From contig NZ_JACHMG010000001.1 of NCBI RefSeq assembly GCF_014204865.1, forward strand, positions 5,606,501 through 5,670,500: a stretch of DNA of 64,000 bases, read 5' to 3'. Both the position numbers and the translations under genes were made by a program. Source of the stretch: Amycolatopsis jiangsuensis. GTDB taxonomy: Bacteria > Actinomycetota > Actinomycetes > Mycobacteriales > Pseudonocardiaceae. Each line of letters begins with the position of its first letter. Position 1 is the stretch's first letter. A model generated the notes under the pieces. That model did not search any database, was not told where the DNA came from, and saw nothing but the letters and a program-made list of their open reading frames with translations. This document shows, in pieces, positions 6,812 through 16,591 of this stretch.

Positions 6812-9018
6812 GTGGCTCTAGCGCTGTACCGGAAGTACCGTCCGGCGACCTTCGCCGAGGTCGTCGGCCAGGAGCATGTGACCGAACCGCTGCGCACCGC
6901 GCTGGCCGCCGGGCGCATCAACCACGCGTACCTGTTCTCCGGGCCACGCGGCTGCGGCAAGACCTCGAGCGCCCGCATCATGGCGCGTTCGCTCAACTGC
7001 GTCGAAGGCCCGACCCCCGACCCGTGCGGCAAGTGCAACTCGTGCCTCGCGCTGGCGCCGGAGGGGCCGGGCAGCGTCGACGTGACCGAACTCGACGCGG
7101 CGAGTCACGGTGGTGTCGACGACGCCCGTGAGCTGCGGGACAAGGCGTTCTACGCGCCGGCCGAATCGCGCTACCGGGTGTTCATCATCGACGAGGCGCA
7201 CATGGTCACCACGCAGGGTTTCAACGCCCTGCTGAAGATCGTCGAGGAACCGCCAGAGCACCTCATCTTCATCTTCGCCACCACCGAGCCGGACAAGGTG
7301 CTCACCACCATCCGCTCGCGCACGCACCACTACCCGTTCCGGCTGATCCCGCCGAGCTCGATGCGGGAGCTGCTGGAGCGCAACGTCGCGGCCGAAGGCG
7401 CCGAGGTGGAACCGGCGGTGTACCCGCTGGTGATCCGCGCCGGCGGCGGTTCGGCGCGGGACACCCAGTCGGTGCTGGATCAGCTGCTGGCGGGCGCGGG
7501 CCCGGATGGCGTGCGGTCGCGCTGCTCGGCGTCACCGACGTCGCGCTCATCGACGACATGGTCGACGCGCTGTCGGCCGAGGATTCCGCCGTCGTGTTCG
7601 CCACCGTGGAGAAGCTGGCCGAGGCGGGCCACGACCCGCGCCGCTTCGCCACCGACCTGCTCGACCGGCTGCGTGACCTCGTGCTGATGCGTTCGGTGCC
7701 GGACGCGGGTGAGCGCGGCCTGGTGTCCGCCCCGGCCGAGGAACTGGCTCGGATGAACGCGCAGGCCGAACGGATCGGGCTGGCCACGCTGTCCCGCTAC
7801 GCCGACATTGTCCACAGTGGACTCCTGGAGATGCGGGGCGCGACCTCGCCCCGGCTCGTGCTCGAGCTGCTGTGCGCGCGGATGCTGCTGCCCTCGGTCA
7901 CCGACGCGGAAAAGGCGTTGCTGGCCCGGATCGAACGACTCGAGCGCCGTGCCGTGGTCGCCACCGGTGGCGGCGAGGCGGGCGTGGAACCGCCGGTACG
8001 CGAGTTCCAGCGGCCTTCCCAGCGGACGGCTGCACCGGAAGCAGCGGCGGAGGTTCCGGCGCGCGCGGCTGCGTCCGCTCCGCCGCGTCCGGATGCGGAG
8101 GCCAGTCCGGCGTCGCGTCCTGCGCAGGCGGCTCCTCCGGCGGGTCCGGCTGGTTCCGCACCGACACGTCCTGTGGAGTCGGCCGGTCCGGTGGCGTCGC
8201 GTCCGGTGGACGGGGCTGGTTCCGCACCGACACGTCCGGCCGAAGCGGCGAGCCCGGCGCCGCAGCGGGCAGCTGCCCCGGCCTCGGCTCGTCCGGCGGA
8301 GGGAGCCCGGCCCGCGCCGGAACGTTCGGCCGAGGCGGGTCGTCCGGCTCCGGAAGAAAGCCGTCCGGAACCGGCTCCCGCGGCGGAGAACCCGCCCGCG
8401 CGTCCGGCGCCGTCCGCGGAATCCGAGCCCGTGGCCGCATCGGATGCGGTGGACGAGGCGGGGATCCGTGCGGTCTGGCCGCAGCTGCTGACCGCGCTGC
8501 GCAAGTTCACCGGCGGCCGCAGCCTGGAGGCGATGCTCACCCAGGCGACCGTCGTCGAGGTGAACGGTTCGACGGTCACGCTCACGCACAAGTCCGAACC
8601 GCTCGCCCGGCGGCTGAACGATCAGGACAACGCGCGCAAGATCGCCGGTGCGCTCGCCGACGTGCTGCCCGGGGATTGGCAGATCCGGTGCGTGCACGGG
8701 GCGGTGCCCGCCGCCCAGCCGCGGGCGGCCGCACCGAAGCAGCAGGCGCCGGCGCCGGAGCGTTCCTTCACCCGGCCGTCCGCCGGCGCGCCCACCCCCG
8801 CTCCCGCGGCGCCGGCACCCGCACCGGCCGCGCCGAGCCGTCCCAAGGTCACCACGAGCGAGCCGGACATCCCGCTACCGCCGGAACCGTCGGACGAGGA
8901 CGACGACATCTACTCCGAGGACTCCAGCCCGGTGCCGCCGCCCCCGCCGGAACAGGACCCGGAACTACTGGCCCGCAAGCTGATCTCCGACCAGCTCGGC
9001 GCACGCCCGCTGGACTGA
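6812..9018 (+). CDS. dnaX: DNA polymerase III subunit gamma/tau (reading frame broken near 7500)
   Basis: This is the clamp-loader ATPase. Frame 1 of the gene (6812-about 7510) encodes MALALYRKYRP, Walker A GPRGCGKTSSA, a four-Cys zinc site (NCVEGP...CGKCNSC), Walker B IIDEAH and the sensor segment RSRTHHYPF. The C-terminal part (about 7510-9018) lies in the -1 frame and resumes with RAVALLGVTDVALIDDM, domain III, a long Pro/Ala-rich linker and the tau C-terminal domain (LRKFTGGRSLEAML). Without a shift, translation ends at 7687 as a 291-residue product with an aberrant tail. Relative to the residues expected there, roughly 10-13 bases seem missing at 7506-7512. The GTG start lies 6 bases after TAGTCT (6800-6805), which suggests a leaderless mRNA. 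Confidence 0.9.
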
Positions 9019-9026
9019 ACCCCCGC

Positions 9027-9872
9027 TCACGAGGAGGTCAGATAGTCCTCGATCGCCTGGGTGATGGCCTCGGCGTAGCGGGTTCGCCCGATGTCCGAGG
9101 ACATTCGCGCGGCCTCCGTGGCGTTGCGCATGTTCCCGCATTCCACGAGCACGCTCGGGCGGGTCGACAGGTTCAGCCCGGCCAGGTCCGACCGTGCGGA
9201 AAGCCCGGCGGAGCCGACGTAGGTCGATGTGGCGAAACCGTTGTCGCGCAGCGTGTTCCGCATCGTGCGGGCCAGCTCCAGCGACGGCTCGCCCTGCGCC
9301 GCATTCAGCGCTGGCGACGAATAGGCCACGTGGAAGCCGTGCGCGCTCGCCGCGGTCGCGCCGTCCGCGTGGATCGACACCACCGCGTCGGCTTCGGCGC
9401 TGTTGCCGATCTCCGCCCGCTTGTCCACGCACGGGCCGGTGCCCGAATCGTCGGAACGCGTGTAGACGACCCTGATTCCCTTGGCCGCCAAGGCGTTTCC
9501 GACTTCCTGAGCGATCGCGAAAGTGAATGCGTGCTCGGGGTAGCCGGCGTTGGTCGACGTCCCGGTGGTGTTGCACGGCTTCGTTTCCCCGCGCCCGGCA
9601 GGCACCTTCCGGTTGATCTCCCCGGGGTGCGTGCTGTTGCCGCCGTTGTGTCCAGGGTCGAGCACGATCACCTTCCCGGCATTCGGCGGTGACGACGACG
9701 GTGGCGTGCTGGGCGTGGACGGTGGCGTGCTGGAGGCGGACGGCGCCGGAATGCTGGAGCGCGCCGGCGAGGGAGCCGCCGCGGACGGAGCGCTGCCACC
9801 ACCGCCGGAACACGCGGTGAGCAGCACGAGTCCGGTCAGCAGCGGGAGCGGGTTCGCACGCACGGTGACCAC
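9027..9872 (-). CDS. N-acetylmuramoyl-L-alanine amidase, lipoprotein (Amidase_3)
   Basis: This 281-residue zinc amidase cleaves the bond between muramic acid and the stem peptide in peptidoglycan. It has an N-terminal lipobox (LLTAC, Cys21 with the GTG start at 9872), a Ser/Pro-rich spacer of about 50 residues, then the catalytic domain. That domain carries DPGHNGG (first zinc His), SIHADG (second zinc His) and VECGNM (catalytic Glu). It is convergent with dnaX, which ends 8 bases away. The same gene stands between dnaX and ybaB in M. tuberculosis (Rv3717), which supports orthology. GTG at 9863 is an alternative start. The lipobox suggests membrane anchoring rather than free secretion. Confidence 0.92.
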   Translation of the reverse strand: MVTVRANPLPLLTGLVLLTACSGGGGSAPSAAAPSPARSSIPAPSASSTPPSTPSTPPSSSPPNAGKVIVLDPGHNGGNSTHPGEINRKVPAGRGETKPCNTTGTSTNAGYPEHAFTFAIAQEVGNALAAKGIRVVYTRSDDSGTGPCVDKRAEIGNSAEADAVVSIHADGATAASAHGFHVAYSSPALNAAQGEPSLELARTMRNTLRDNGFATSTYVGSAGLSARSDLAGLNLSTRPSVLVECGNMRNATEAARMSSDIGRTRYAEAITQAIEDYLTSS

Positions 9873-9967
9873 GGTGCCACAGCGCCCGCGTGCCGCCCGG
9901 ACGGACGCGCCGGGCACGCGGCTACGCTGGGGAGCAACACCCAGAGGCGGAAGGACCGAGTGCGATC

Positions 9968-10330
9968 ATGGTGCAACCCGGCGGCGGCGGCTTCGACCTG
10001 TCGCAGATCATGCAGCAGGCCCAGCAGATGCAGCAGAAGCTGGTGGAGGCCCAGGAAGAACTCGCGAACACCGAGGTCACCGGCACCTCCGGCGGCGGGC
10101 TGGTCACCGCGACGGTGTCCGGGGACAGCCAGCTGAAGAACCTCGCCATCGACCCGAAGGTGGTCGACCCCGACGACGTGGAGACGCTGGCCGACCTCGT
10201 GGTCGCGGCGGTGCGCGACGCGTCGGCCAACGCGCAGAAGCTGACCGAGGAGAAGCTCGGCCCGCTGGCAGGCGGTCTCGGCGGCGGGGGCGGTATGCCG
10301 GATCTGGGCAGCCTCGGGTTCGGCGGCTGA
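9968..10330 (+). CDS. YbaB/EbfC family nucleoid-associated protein
   Basis: This 120-residue protein has the YbaB fold: a long N-terminal helix ([18 protein letters not shown]), the central strands [16 protein letters not shown] and [19 protein letters not shown], and a helix ending [10 protein letters not shown] Gly-rich tail follows. YbaB proteins bind DNA as dimers and usually lie immediately upstream of recR, as here (3-base gap). A -10-like TACGCT (9922-9927) lies about 40 bases upstream of the ATG. Confidence 0.93.
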   Translation: MVQPGGGGFDLSQIMQQAQQMQQKLVEAQEELANTEVTGTSGGGLVTATVSGDSQLKNLAIDPKVVDPDDVETLADLVVAAVRDASANAQKLTEEKLGPLAGGLGGGGGMPDLGSLGFGG

Positions 10331-10333
10331 GCG

Positions 10334-10930
10334 TTGTACGAGGGTGTCGTCCAGGATCTGATCGACGAGCTCGGGCGGCTGCCCGGGGTCGGTCCGAAAA
10401 GTGCCCAGCGGATCGCGTTCCACCTGCTGGCCACCGACCCCGCGGACATCGCCCGGCTGCAGGACGTGCTGGGCAAGGTCCGCGAAGGCGTGCAGTTCTG
10501 CGAAATCTGCGGCAACGTCTCCGAGCAGCAGACCTGCCGGATCTGCCGCGACGAACGGCGCGACCTCACGGTCATCTGCGTGGTCGAGGAACCCAAGGAC
10601 GTGCTGGCGGTCGAGCGCACGCGGGAGTTCAAGGGCCGCTACCACGTACTGGGCGGCGCGCTCGACCCGTTGTCCGGCATCGGCCCGGAGCAGCTGCGCA
10701 TGCGTGAGCTGCTGAAGCGGATCGGGGAGGCCGACGTCCGCGAGATCATCGTCGCCACCGACCCGAACACCGAGGGCGAGGCGACGGCCACCTACCTGGT
10801 CCGCATGCTCCGCGACTTCCCCGGCCTGTCGGTCACCCGGCTGGCCTCGGGCCTGCCGATGGGCGGCGACCTGGAATTCGCCGACGAGCTGACCCTGGGC
10901 CGGGCGCTGTCCGGCCGGCGCGCGCTGTAG
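10334..10930 (+). CDS. recR: Recombination mediator protein RecR
   Basis: This 198-residue protein has the full RecR layout: an N-terminal helix-hairpin-helix ([18 protein letters not shown]), a zinc finger with four cysteines ([16 protein letters not shown]), a Toprim domain ([12 protein letters not shown]...[15 protein letters not shown]) and a C-terminal segment [16 protein letters not shown]. It acts with RecF and RecO to load RecA on gapped DNA. The start is TTG at 10334, three bases after the ybaB stop, consistent with a ybaB-recR operon. Confidence 0.95.
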   Translation: MYEGVVQDLIDELGRLPGVGPKSAQRIAFHLLATDPADIARLQDVLGKVREGVQFCEICGNVSEQQTCRICRDERRDLTVICVVEEPKDVLAVERTREFKGRYHVLGGALDPLSGIGPEQLRMRELLKRIGEADVREIIVATDPNTEGEATATYLVRMLRDFPGLSVTRLASGLPMGGDLEFADELTLGRALSGRRAL

Positions 10931-10944
10931 CCCGCACTCCCGGA

Positions 10945-10993
10945 AACGCCGTGAAGGCCTCCTTCCTGAACCGAAGGAGGCTTTCACGGCGTT
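10945..10993. terminator. Hairpin terminator after recR
   Basis: A near-perfect 21-bp inverted repeat (10945-10965 with 10973-10993) has a 7-base loop between recR and the convergent epimerase gene. The core GTGAAGGCCTCCTTC resembles hairpins at 24808 and 27637, so it may belong to a dispersed intergenic family. No T-run follows. Confidence 0.8.
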
Positions 10994-11014
10994 CGTGCCC
11001 GGATACCGAGCCCG

Positions 11015-12124
11015 TCAGCAGTAACCGAGCTGTGCCAAGGAGTTCACGATGATCTCCGACGGGTGGTACTTGTCCATCCAGGACTCGCCGCGCCGGTTCT
11101 CGTAGGTGTCGAGGAAGTTCTGCAGCTTGTCGCCGCGCATTTCGGTGAGCATCACGGTTTCGCCGAGGTGCTGCGGGGTTTCCGTGCGCTCCCGGTGCAC
11201 CGCGCACGGCAGGCCGAGGTAGTAGCACTCCGCGGACAGCCCGCCCGAGTCGGTGACCACGTACTCCGCCCGCGCGACCAGCGGCAGGAACTTCAGGTAC
11301 CGCATCTTCGGCTGCGCGATGAACTTGTCGTCGAAGAGGTGGTCCAGCCCCAGCGCCCGGATCTTCTCCCGCTCCGGCGCGCCCGCCAGGTACAGGATCG
11401 GCAGCTGCCTGCTCTGCTCGCGCAGGATCTCCAGCGCCTCGCGGTACTTGTCCGCCCGCGAGACCAGCTCGAACCGGTGCAGCGTGGCCAGCCCGAACTT
11501 CTCCGGCAGGTTCGGCACGTCCAGCGGCTGATTGATGGCGAGGCGCATCGCGTCGATCGCCGTGTTCGCCTCGGTGTCCACGACCACGCCGCGTGCGTTG
11601 CGGAGGTTGTTCACCTCACGCTCGCTCGGCGCGAAGTGCATGTCCACGATCTTGGCCGCGATCTTGCGGTTCAGCTCCTCCGGCAGCGGCGACATGATGC
11701 TGCCCGACCGCGCGCCCGCCTCGACGTGCCCCACCCTGGCCTTGAGGATCCGCTTGCCGATCAGCGAACCGTACGGCGTGGTGAACGTGTCACCGTGCAC
11801 CAGCACCAGCGGCGGGCGGCCGTCCTCGGTGAGCGCGGCCCGCAGTTCGTGGCGGCGGCCCCACGCGGTGCGCAGCACCTGCGCCGCCCACCCCGGCACC
11901 TGCGCGGGCGATTCGAGGTTGTGCGCCTTCTCCTCCGGCACCAGCCACACGTCGGGCTCGGGCAGCTTCAGGTCGGCCAGCACATCGGCCACCTCGTCGA
12001 CGTGCTGTGCGGTGAACCAGATCTTCGGCCGCATGCCGCGTTCGGCGATCCCGTGGTAGACCGGGGCGATCTTGATCAGTTCCGCAGTGGTGCCGAGAAT
12101 GAAGGAAATCACCGTGGGGCCCAT
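11015..12124 (-). CDS. wecB: UDP-N-acetylglucosamine 2-epimerase (non-hydrolysing type)
   Basis: This 369-residue GT-B-fold epimerase interconverts UDP-GlcNAc and UDP-ManNAc. Visible family motifs include ILGTTAELIKIAPV at the N-terminus, VLVHGDTFTTPYGSL, VGHVEAGARSG, a lid region LPEELNRKIAAKIVD, and the C-terminal nucleotide-binding segment VTDSGGLSAECYYLGLPC with a following RTETP. The ATG at 12124 is the natural start. It is divergent (72-base gap) from the glycosyltransferase operon at 12197, so it probably supplies an activated sugar to the same surface-glycan pathway. The wecB symbol follows family membership; the exact product was not proven here. Confidence 0.88.
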   Translation of the reverse strand: MGPTVISFILGTTAELIKIAPVYHGIAERGMRPKIWFTAQHVDEVADVLADLKLPEPDVWLVPEEKAHNLESPAQVPGWAAQVLRTAWGRRHELRAALTEDGRPPLVLVHGDTFTTPYGSLIGKRILKARVGHVEAGARSGSIMSPLPEELNRKIAAKIVDMHFAPSEREVNNLRNARGVVVDTEANTAIDAMRLAINQPLDVPNLPEKFGLATLHRFELVSRADKYREALEILREQSRQLPILYLAGAPEREKIRALGLDHLFDDKFIAQPKMRYLKFLPLVARAEYVVTDSGGLSAECYYLGLPCAVHRERTETPQHLGETVMLTEMRGDKLQNFLDTYENRRGESWMDKYHPSEIIVNSLAQLGYC

Positions 12125-12183
12125 TTCTGGTCGGTTGCGGTGAGCGCCAGGATACTGGCCACGTCCGGTTCCCCGGCACAGGG

Positions 12184-12189
12184 TAGCCT
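12184..12189 (+). promoter_or_regulatory. Putative -10 element of the surface-glycan operon
   Basis: TAGCCT ends 7 bases before the GTG at 12197. This spacing puts transcription start at or next to the start codon, so the mRNA would be leaderless. Confidence 0.55.
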
Positions 12190-12196
12190 CGCCCCC

Positions 12197-13222
12197 GTGA
12201 GTGCCAACCCGCTCCTCCCCTCGCTCAGCGTCGTGATTCCGGTCCACAACGAGCAGGACTGGATCGAACGCAGTGTCGGCGCACTGGTGACCGCCGCCGA
12301 GGCCGCGCGCTGGGCGGCCGAGATCGTGGTGGTCGACGACGGCAGCACCGACGCCACCCCGGACAAGCTCGCGCAGCTGCGCGAACGGCACGGGATCACG
12401 GTGCTCACCCAGGCCAACAGCGGCCGGTTCGAGGCCCGCCGCGCCGGGCTCGCCAAGGCCTCCGGCCAGCAGGTGCTGCTGCTGGACAGCCGGGTGATCG
12501 TGGACGAGGGAGCGCTGGTGTTCCTGCGTGACCAGCTCGTCGGGCATCCGGAACGCACGGTGTGGAACGGGCACGTCAACGTCGCTTCCGAACACAACCC
12601 GTACGCCGGTTTCATGGCCGGGCTGGTGAAGATCCCGTGGCGGCGTTACTGCGCGAATCCGCGGCTGATGTCGTTCGGCATCGACGAATTCGACGTGTTC
12701 CCCAAGGGCACCGGATTCTTTTCCGCACCGCGGGACGTTCTCGAACAGGCGAGTGCGGCATTCGAATCGCTGTTCGAGGATTCCCGCTTCGCCAGTGACG
12801 ACACCGGAGTGCTGCGCTGGATCGCGCAGCGGCACCGGATCTTCCTGGCCCCGCAGTTGTCCGCGACCTATCACGGGCGCGATTCGTTCCGGAAGTTCAC
12901 CGCGCAGTCCTACTTCCGCGGTACCACGTTCGTGGATTCCTACCTCGCGTCGCCGGGACCGGCCCGCAACGGGTTGTTCGCCGTGTTCGCGGCCGGTGCG
13001 CTGGGCCTCGGCCTCGCCGCCCGCCGTCCGCGTACCGCGGTGGCGCTGGCCGCGGCCGGTTCCGCCGTCGCGGGCGCCGCGGTGACCCGGTTCGGTGCCA
13101 CCAGGGCCGAAGCCCGCGCGGTCGCTCTGCTCACCCCGGTCTTCGGAACCGGCTTCGGGGCCGGCGCGGTCCGTGGCCTCGTCTTCGCCCTGCGCGGCCG
13201 CACGCGCCGGTCCGGCCGATGA
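12197..13222 (+). CDS. GT2-family glycosyltransferase
   Basis: This 341-residue protein has a GT-A domain with the N-terminal strand LSVVIPVHNEQDWIERS, nucleotide-sugar motif VVDDGSTDATPD and LLLDSRVIVD in place of the usual DxD. The C-terminus has two hydrophobic segments (GLFAVFAAGALGLGLAA and ALAAAGSAVAGAAV), which suggest membrane attachment. GTG at 12197 fits both the reading frame and the upstream -10. Its stop overlaps the start of the flippase-like gene (ATGA). It is likely an inner-leaflet glycan assembly enzyme; donor and acceptor are unknown. Confidence 0.87.
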   Translation: MSANPLLPSLSVVIPVHNEQDWIERSVGALVTAAEAARWAAEIVVVDDGSTDATPDKLAQLRERHGITVLTQANSGRFEARRAGLAKASGQQVLLLDSRVIVDEGALVFLRDQLVGHPERTVWNGHVNVASEHNPYAGFMAGLVKIPWRRYCANPRLMSFGIDEFDVFPKGTGFFSAPRDVLEQASAAFESLFEDSRFASDDTGVLRWIAQRHRIFLAPQLSATYHGRDSFRKFTAQSYFRGTTFVDSYLASPGPARNGLFAVFAAGALGLGLAARRPRTAVALAAAGSAVAGAAVTRFGATRAEARAVALLTPVFGTGFGAGAVRGLVFALRGRTRRSGR

Positions 13223-14538
13223 GCACGCCGGTGACCGCGGAAACTCCGGAATCCCCAGAGCCGTCGGGGCCCTCGCTGGCCCGCGAAACCGGCCGCTCGG
13301 CGGGCAAGATCGGCATCTCGCTGCTGGTCGCGATCGGGCTGGGCTACGTCTTCACCTTCGTGTCCGCGATCGTGCTGGGGCCGGCGAACAACGCGGTCTT
13401 CGCTTCGTTCTGGGGCATTCTGATGGGCCTCGGCGGCGCGCTTTCGCCGCTGGAGCAGGAGCTGTCCCGGCAGTCCGCGGTCGCGTCGGTGGCCGGGCAC
13501 CGGGTCGGCCGGTCCGCGCTGCGGGTGCTCGCGGTCGGCATGGTCGCGGTCGCGGTGGTCGCCGCGATCACGCTCGCGGTGCCGGTGCTCAACGAGCGGT
13601 TCTACGGCGGGCACCTCGAACTCGGCATCATCACCCTGTGCGGCGGGATCGCCTTCGCCTGCCAGTTCGCCACCCGCGGCCTGCTGGTCGGCGGCAACGC
13701 GATCAAGCCCTACTCCCGCCTGGTCGTGGCCGAGGCCGCGATCCGCGCGGTGCTGATGGGGCTCGTGGTCGTGTCCGCGATCTCCGGGATCACCACGTTC
13801 GCGATCGCCGCCGCGGCCGGTTCGTTCGCCTGGCTGCTCTTCGTGCGCCCTGCCCGGCGGATGCTGGACTTCGAGGTCGACGGTGAGGGCTGGCGCCCGG
13901 TCACCGCGCGCATGCTGGTGCTGCTGCTCGGCGCGGGTCTCACGGCGAGCGTGATCACCGGGTATCCCGCGCTGGTCCGCGTGCTCGCGCCCGGCGGGGA
14001 CGAGCAGCAGATCGGGATTCTCTTCGCTGCGCTGCAGGTTTCCCGGGTGCCGTTGCTGCTGCTGACGCCGCTGCAGGCGCTCGCGGTACCGACCGTGGTC
14101 CGGTTGTCCGGTACCGCGGACGGCATGCATCGGCTGCGCCGGCTCCTCGCGTTCGGCACGCTCGGCACGATCGGCGTCGGCGTGCTCGGTGTCGTGGTGG
14201 GCTGGCTGATCGGACCGTGGCTGGTGGAGTTGCTGTTCCGGTCGAAGTACGCCGGTGCGCAGGGCTGGTGGATCGCCGGCATGGTCTGGGGGGCGGTGCT
14301 GCTGACCGCGCTGCAGCTGATGACCGCGGTGCTCGTCGCGCGGACGCAGGCGAACCGGGTGCTGGTCACCTGGGCGGTGGTGGCCGTGGCGACCGCGCTG
14401 GTCCTGGTGCTGGTGCCGGGGGACACGGTGTTGCGTGCGGTGCTCGGCCTCGCCATCGGGCCGACCGCCGGGCTGGTGGTCGCGCTGGGCTTCGTCCTGC
14501 GGAGGCCGGGCAACGTGCCGGACGCTCCGGGCGTCTGA
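13219..14538 (+). CDS. Polysaccharide flippase-like integral membrane protein
   Basis: This 439-residue polytopic protein has about 12 predicted hydrophobic helices, starting GKIGISLLVAIGLGYVFTFVSAIVLG. Arrangement and composition resemble the MATE/Wzx-like oligosaccharide flippases: early FWGILMGLGGALSPLEQE, conserved glycines, repeated six-helix halves. It is coupled by a 4-base overlap to the upstream glycosyltransferase. Role inferred: moves a lipid-linked saccharide across the membrane. A membrane protein of another class cannot be excluded. Confidence 0.75.
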   Translation: MSTPVTAETPESPEPSGPSLARETGRSAGKIGISLLVAIGLGYVFTFVSAIVLGPANNAVFASFWGILMGLGGALSPLEQELSRQSAVASVAGHRVGRSALRVLAVGMVAVAVVAAITLAVPVLNERFYGGHLELGIITLCGGIAFACQFATRGLLVGGNAIKPYSRLVVAEAAIRAVLMGLVVVSAISGITTFAIAAAAGSFAWLLFVRPARRMLDFEVDGEGWRPVTARMLVLLLGAGLTASVITGYPALVRVLAPGGDEQQIGILFAALQVSRVPLLLLTPLQALAVPTVVRLSGTADGMHRLRRLLAFGTLGTIGVGVLGVVVGWLIGPWLVELLFRSKYAGAQGWWIAGMVWGAVLLTALQLMTAVLVARTQANRVLVTWAVVAVATALVLVLVPGDTVLRAVLGLAIGPTAGLVVALGFVLRRPGNVPDAPGV

Positions 14539-14611
14539 GTAATGTGCACCCCGGGTCGATCCGCCGAAACGGTCGGTGTGGTGTACCGGTGAGGGTTGGA
14601 CAGCGAATCCG

Positions 14612-16582
14612 ATGAATGTAGTACTGATCTTGCTCGCCTTCTGGCTGCCTGGGCTGGTCTTCGGCACCGCGGTGGGGCTGCGCGGCTGGACGCTGGCCGC
14701 GTCCGGGCCCCTGCTCAGCTTCGGGATCGTCGCGCTCGGCGTTCCGGTGCTGGGCGGTCTCGGCATCCGCTGGAACCTGCTGGACGTGGCACTGTGGACG
14801 GTGGTGCTGTCCGCGGTCGCGTACGGCGTCGCGTTCCTGGTGCGCCGCTTTACCGCCCGCCGGCACGAGGACTGGACCGAGGGCGAGCCCTCGACGGACC
14901 GTTCGGTGCGCGGGCAGGTGCTGATCGGGCTGGGCGTGCTCGTCGGCATGGTCGTGGGCACCGCCACCTTCCTGCGCGGCACCCACTCCATCACCAACGT
15001 GCAGCAGGGCTGGGACGCGCCGTTCCACGGCAACCTGGTGCGCTGGATCGCCGAGCACGGCGACGCGCGTCCGTCCACAGTGGGCACGATCGCGAACCTG
15101 CCGGACCAGAGCGACTACTTCTACCCGGACACCTACCACGCACTGCTCGCGCTCGTGTTCGACAAGGGCGGCCTCACCATGATGCCGACCCTGAACCTCG
15201 CCGTGCTGGCCGTGATCCTGAGCGTCCCGCTCGGCGTCGCCGCGATGTGTCACGCGTGGCGCATGCCCGTCCTGGGCACCGCCGCGGCCGCCGCGGTCTC
15301 CACCTGGTTCACCGCGTTCCCGTACGACTCGCTGTGGCGAGGCCCGTTGTGGCCGTACGTGGCCGGCGTGGCGATGATCCCGGCGATGCTGGCCATTTCG
15401 CGGTATCTGCTGCGGCCACGCGGGATCGCCGGCCCGGTCGCGATCGGTGTCGGCGTGGCCGGGCTGACCGGCCTGCACACCAGCATCGTGTTCGTCATCG
15501 CGGTCTACTTCATCCTCATCCTGCTCGCGGTCGTGTTCCGCTTCGAGAAAATGCAGTGGCGGCGCAGCGCGCCCTCGCTGATCGCCACCGTCGTGCTGGC
15601 CGCCGTGCTCGGCGTCCCGCTGGTGCTGCCGTCGCTCTACAACGCGGGTGGCGTGACGAGTGCGTTCTGGGCGTCGGAGGCCACGGTCAGCGGCGGGTTC
15701 GGCGAGACGGTCACGTTCTCCCCGATGTCGAACTTCCCGCAGTGGTGGATCGGCCTGCCCGCGTTCGCCGGCATCGTGCTGATGGTGCGGCACCGCCGGA
15801 TGCTCTGGATGGTCGCCGCCTACGCGGTGTTCGGCGTCCTGTTCACGTTCACCGTCTCCCTCGAAACGCCGCTCATCCACACGCTCACCGGCATCTTCTA
15901 CAACGACCACTGGCGGATCGCGGCGCTGGTGCCGCTGGCGGGTGCGGTCGCGTTCGGCGAGTTCGTGCACACCGTGACGGGCTGGCTCGCCGGCAAGGTT
16001 CAGGGCCGGGTGAAACTGCGGCCGGTCACCGTGACGCTGCTCGCGGCCGTGCTGGTCGGCCTGGTCGTGACCGGACTCAGCCGCGGTGGTTACCTCGGCC
16101 GCAACTCCTCGAGCCTGGCCATCAACTACGGCGACAACGGCCCGGCCGTGTCGAAGGACGAGGAGGCCGCGTACGCCTGGCTCGCCGAACACACCCAGCC
16201 GGGTGAACGCGTGATGAACGACAAGTCCGACGGATCGGTCTGGATGTATGCGCTGGCCGGGGTGACCCCGGTGGAGTGGACCTACTACGGCGCCGAACCG
16301 GACACCAAGGCCGGCTACCTGAGCCTGTGGCTGAACGAGATCGACAAGTACCAGCAGGTCCGCGACGATCTCACCGACCTGCACGTGCGCTACGTGATGC
16401 AGGGCAAGGGCAAGGTCACCCCGGACGCGCGCCCGTCGATGGCCGTGGCCGACCTCGAGGCGAGCCCGGAGTTCCGCGTGGTCTTCGAGAACGCCGGGGC
16501 CACCGTTTACCAGATCGAGGGACAGCAGGGTGTGGTCGCGGCGGGGGCCGCGTCCGGGTCCGACGCCCCTCACGGGCAGTGA
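14612..16582 (+). CDS. Large polytopic membrane protein, GT-C/DUF6541-like
   Basis: This 656-residue protein has about 13 hydrophobic helices and a soluble C-terminal domain of about 150 residues (from about SRGGYLGRNSSSLAINYGDN). An early extracytoplasmic loop holds GWDAPFHGN and QSDYFYPDTYHAL, with an acidic residue after the first helices as in GT-C-fold enzymes. The C-terminal domain has YVMQGKG and ERVMNDKSDGSVWMYALAG. The layout matches actinobacterial membrane proteins of the DUF6541 type found beside polyprenyl-phosphate glycosyltransferases. ATG at 14612 leaves 73 bases from the flippase gene. Likely an outer-leaflet transferase using a polyprenyl-linked sugar (inference). Confidence 0.72.
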   Translation: MNVVLILLAFWLPGLVFGTAVGLRGWTLAASGPLLSFGIVALGVPVLGGLGIRWNLLDVALWTVVLSAVAYGVAFLVRRFTARRHEDWTEGEPSTDRSVRGQVLIGLGVLVGMVVGTATFLRGTHSITNVQQGWDAPFHGNLVRWIAEHGDARPSTVGTIANLPDQSDYFYPDTYHALLALVFDKGGLTMMPTLNLAVLAVILSVPLGVAAMCHAWRMPVLGTAAAAAVSTWFTAFPYDSLWRGPLWPYVAGVAMIPAMLAISRYLLRPRGIAGPVAIGVGVAGLTGLHTSIVFVIAVYFILILLAVVFRFEKMQWRRSAPSLIATVVLAAVLGVPLVLPSLYNAGGVTSAFWASEATVSGGFGETVTFSPMSNFPQWWIGLPAFAGIVLMVRHRRMLWMVAAYAVFGVLFTFTVSLETPLIHTLTGIFYNDHWRIAALVPLAGAVAFGEFVHTVTGWLAGKVQGRVKLRPVTVTLLAAVLVGLVVTGLSRGGYLGRNSSSLAINYGDNGPAVSKDEEAAYAWLAEHTQPGERVMNDKSDGSVWMYALAGVTPVEWTYYGAEPDTKAGYLSLWLNEIDKYQQVRDDLTDLHVRYVMQGKGKVTPDARPSMAVADLEASPEFRVVFENAGATVYQIEGQQGVVAAGAASGSDAPHGQ

Positions 16583-16591
16583 GAAGATACA

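Noticed and set aside
7558..9018. Separate second gene for the DnaX C-terminal half
   Set aside because: Conserved DnaX residues (RAVALLGVTDV) lie before the ATG at 7558, so this is the same gene after a frame break.
11063..12196. Extended plus-strand frame upstream of the GT2 glycosyltransferase
   Set aside because: It is antisense to the epimerase gene. The GTG at 12197 with a -10 element marks the real start.
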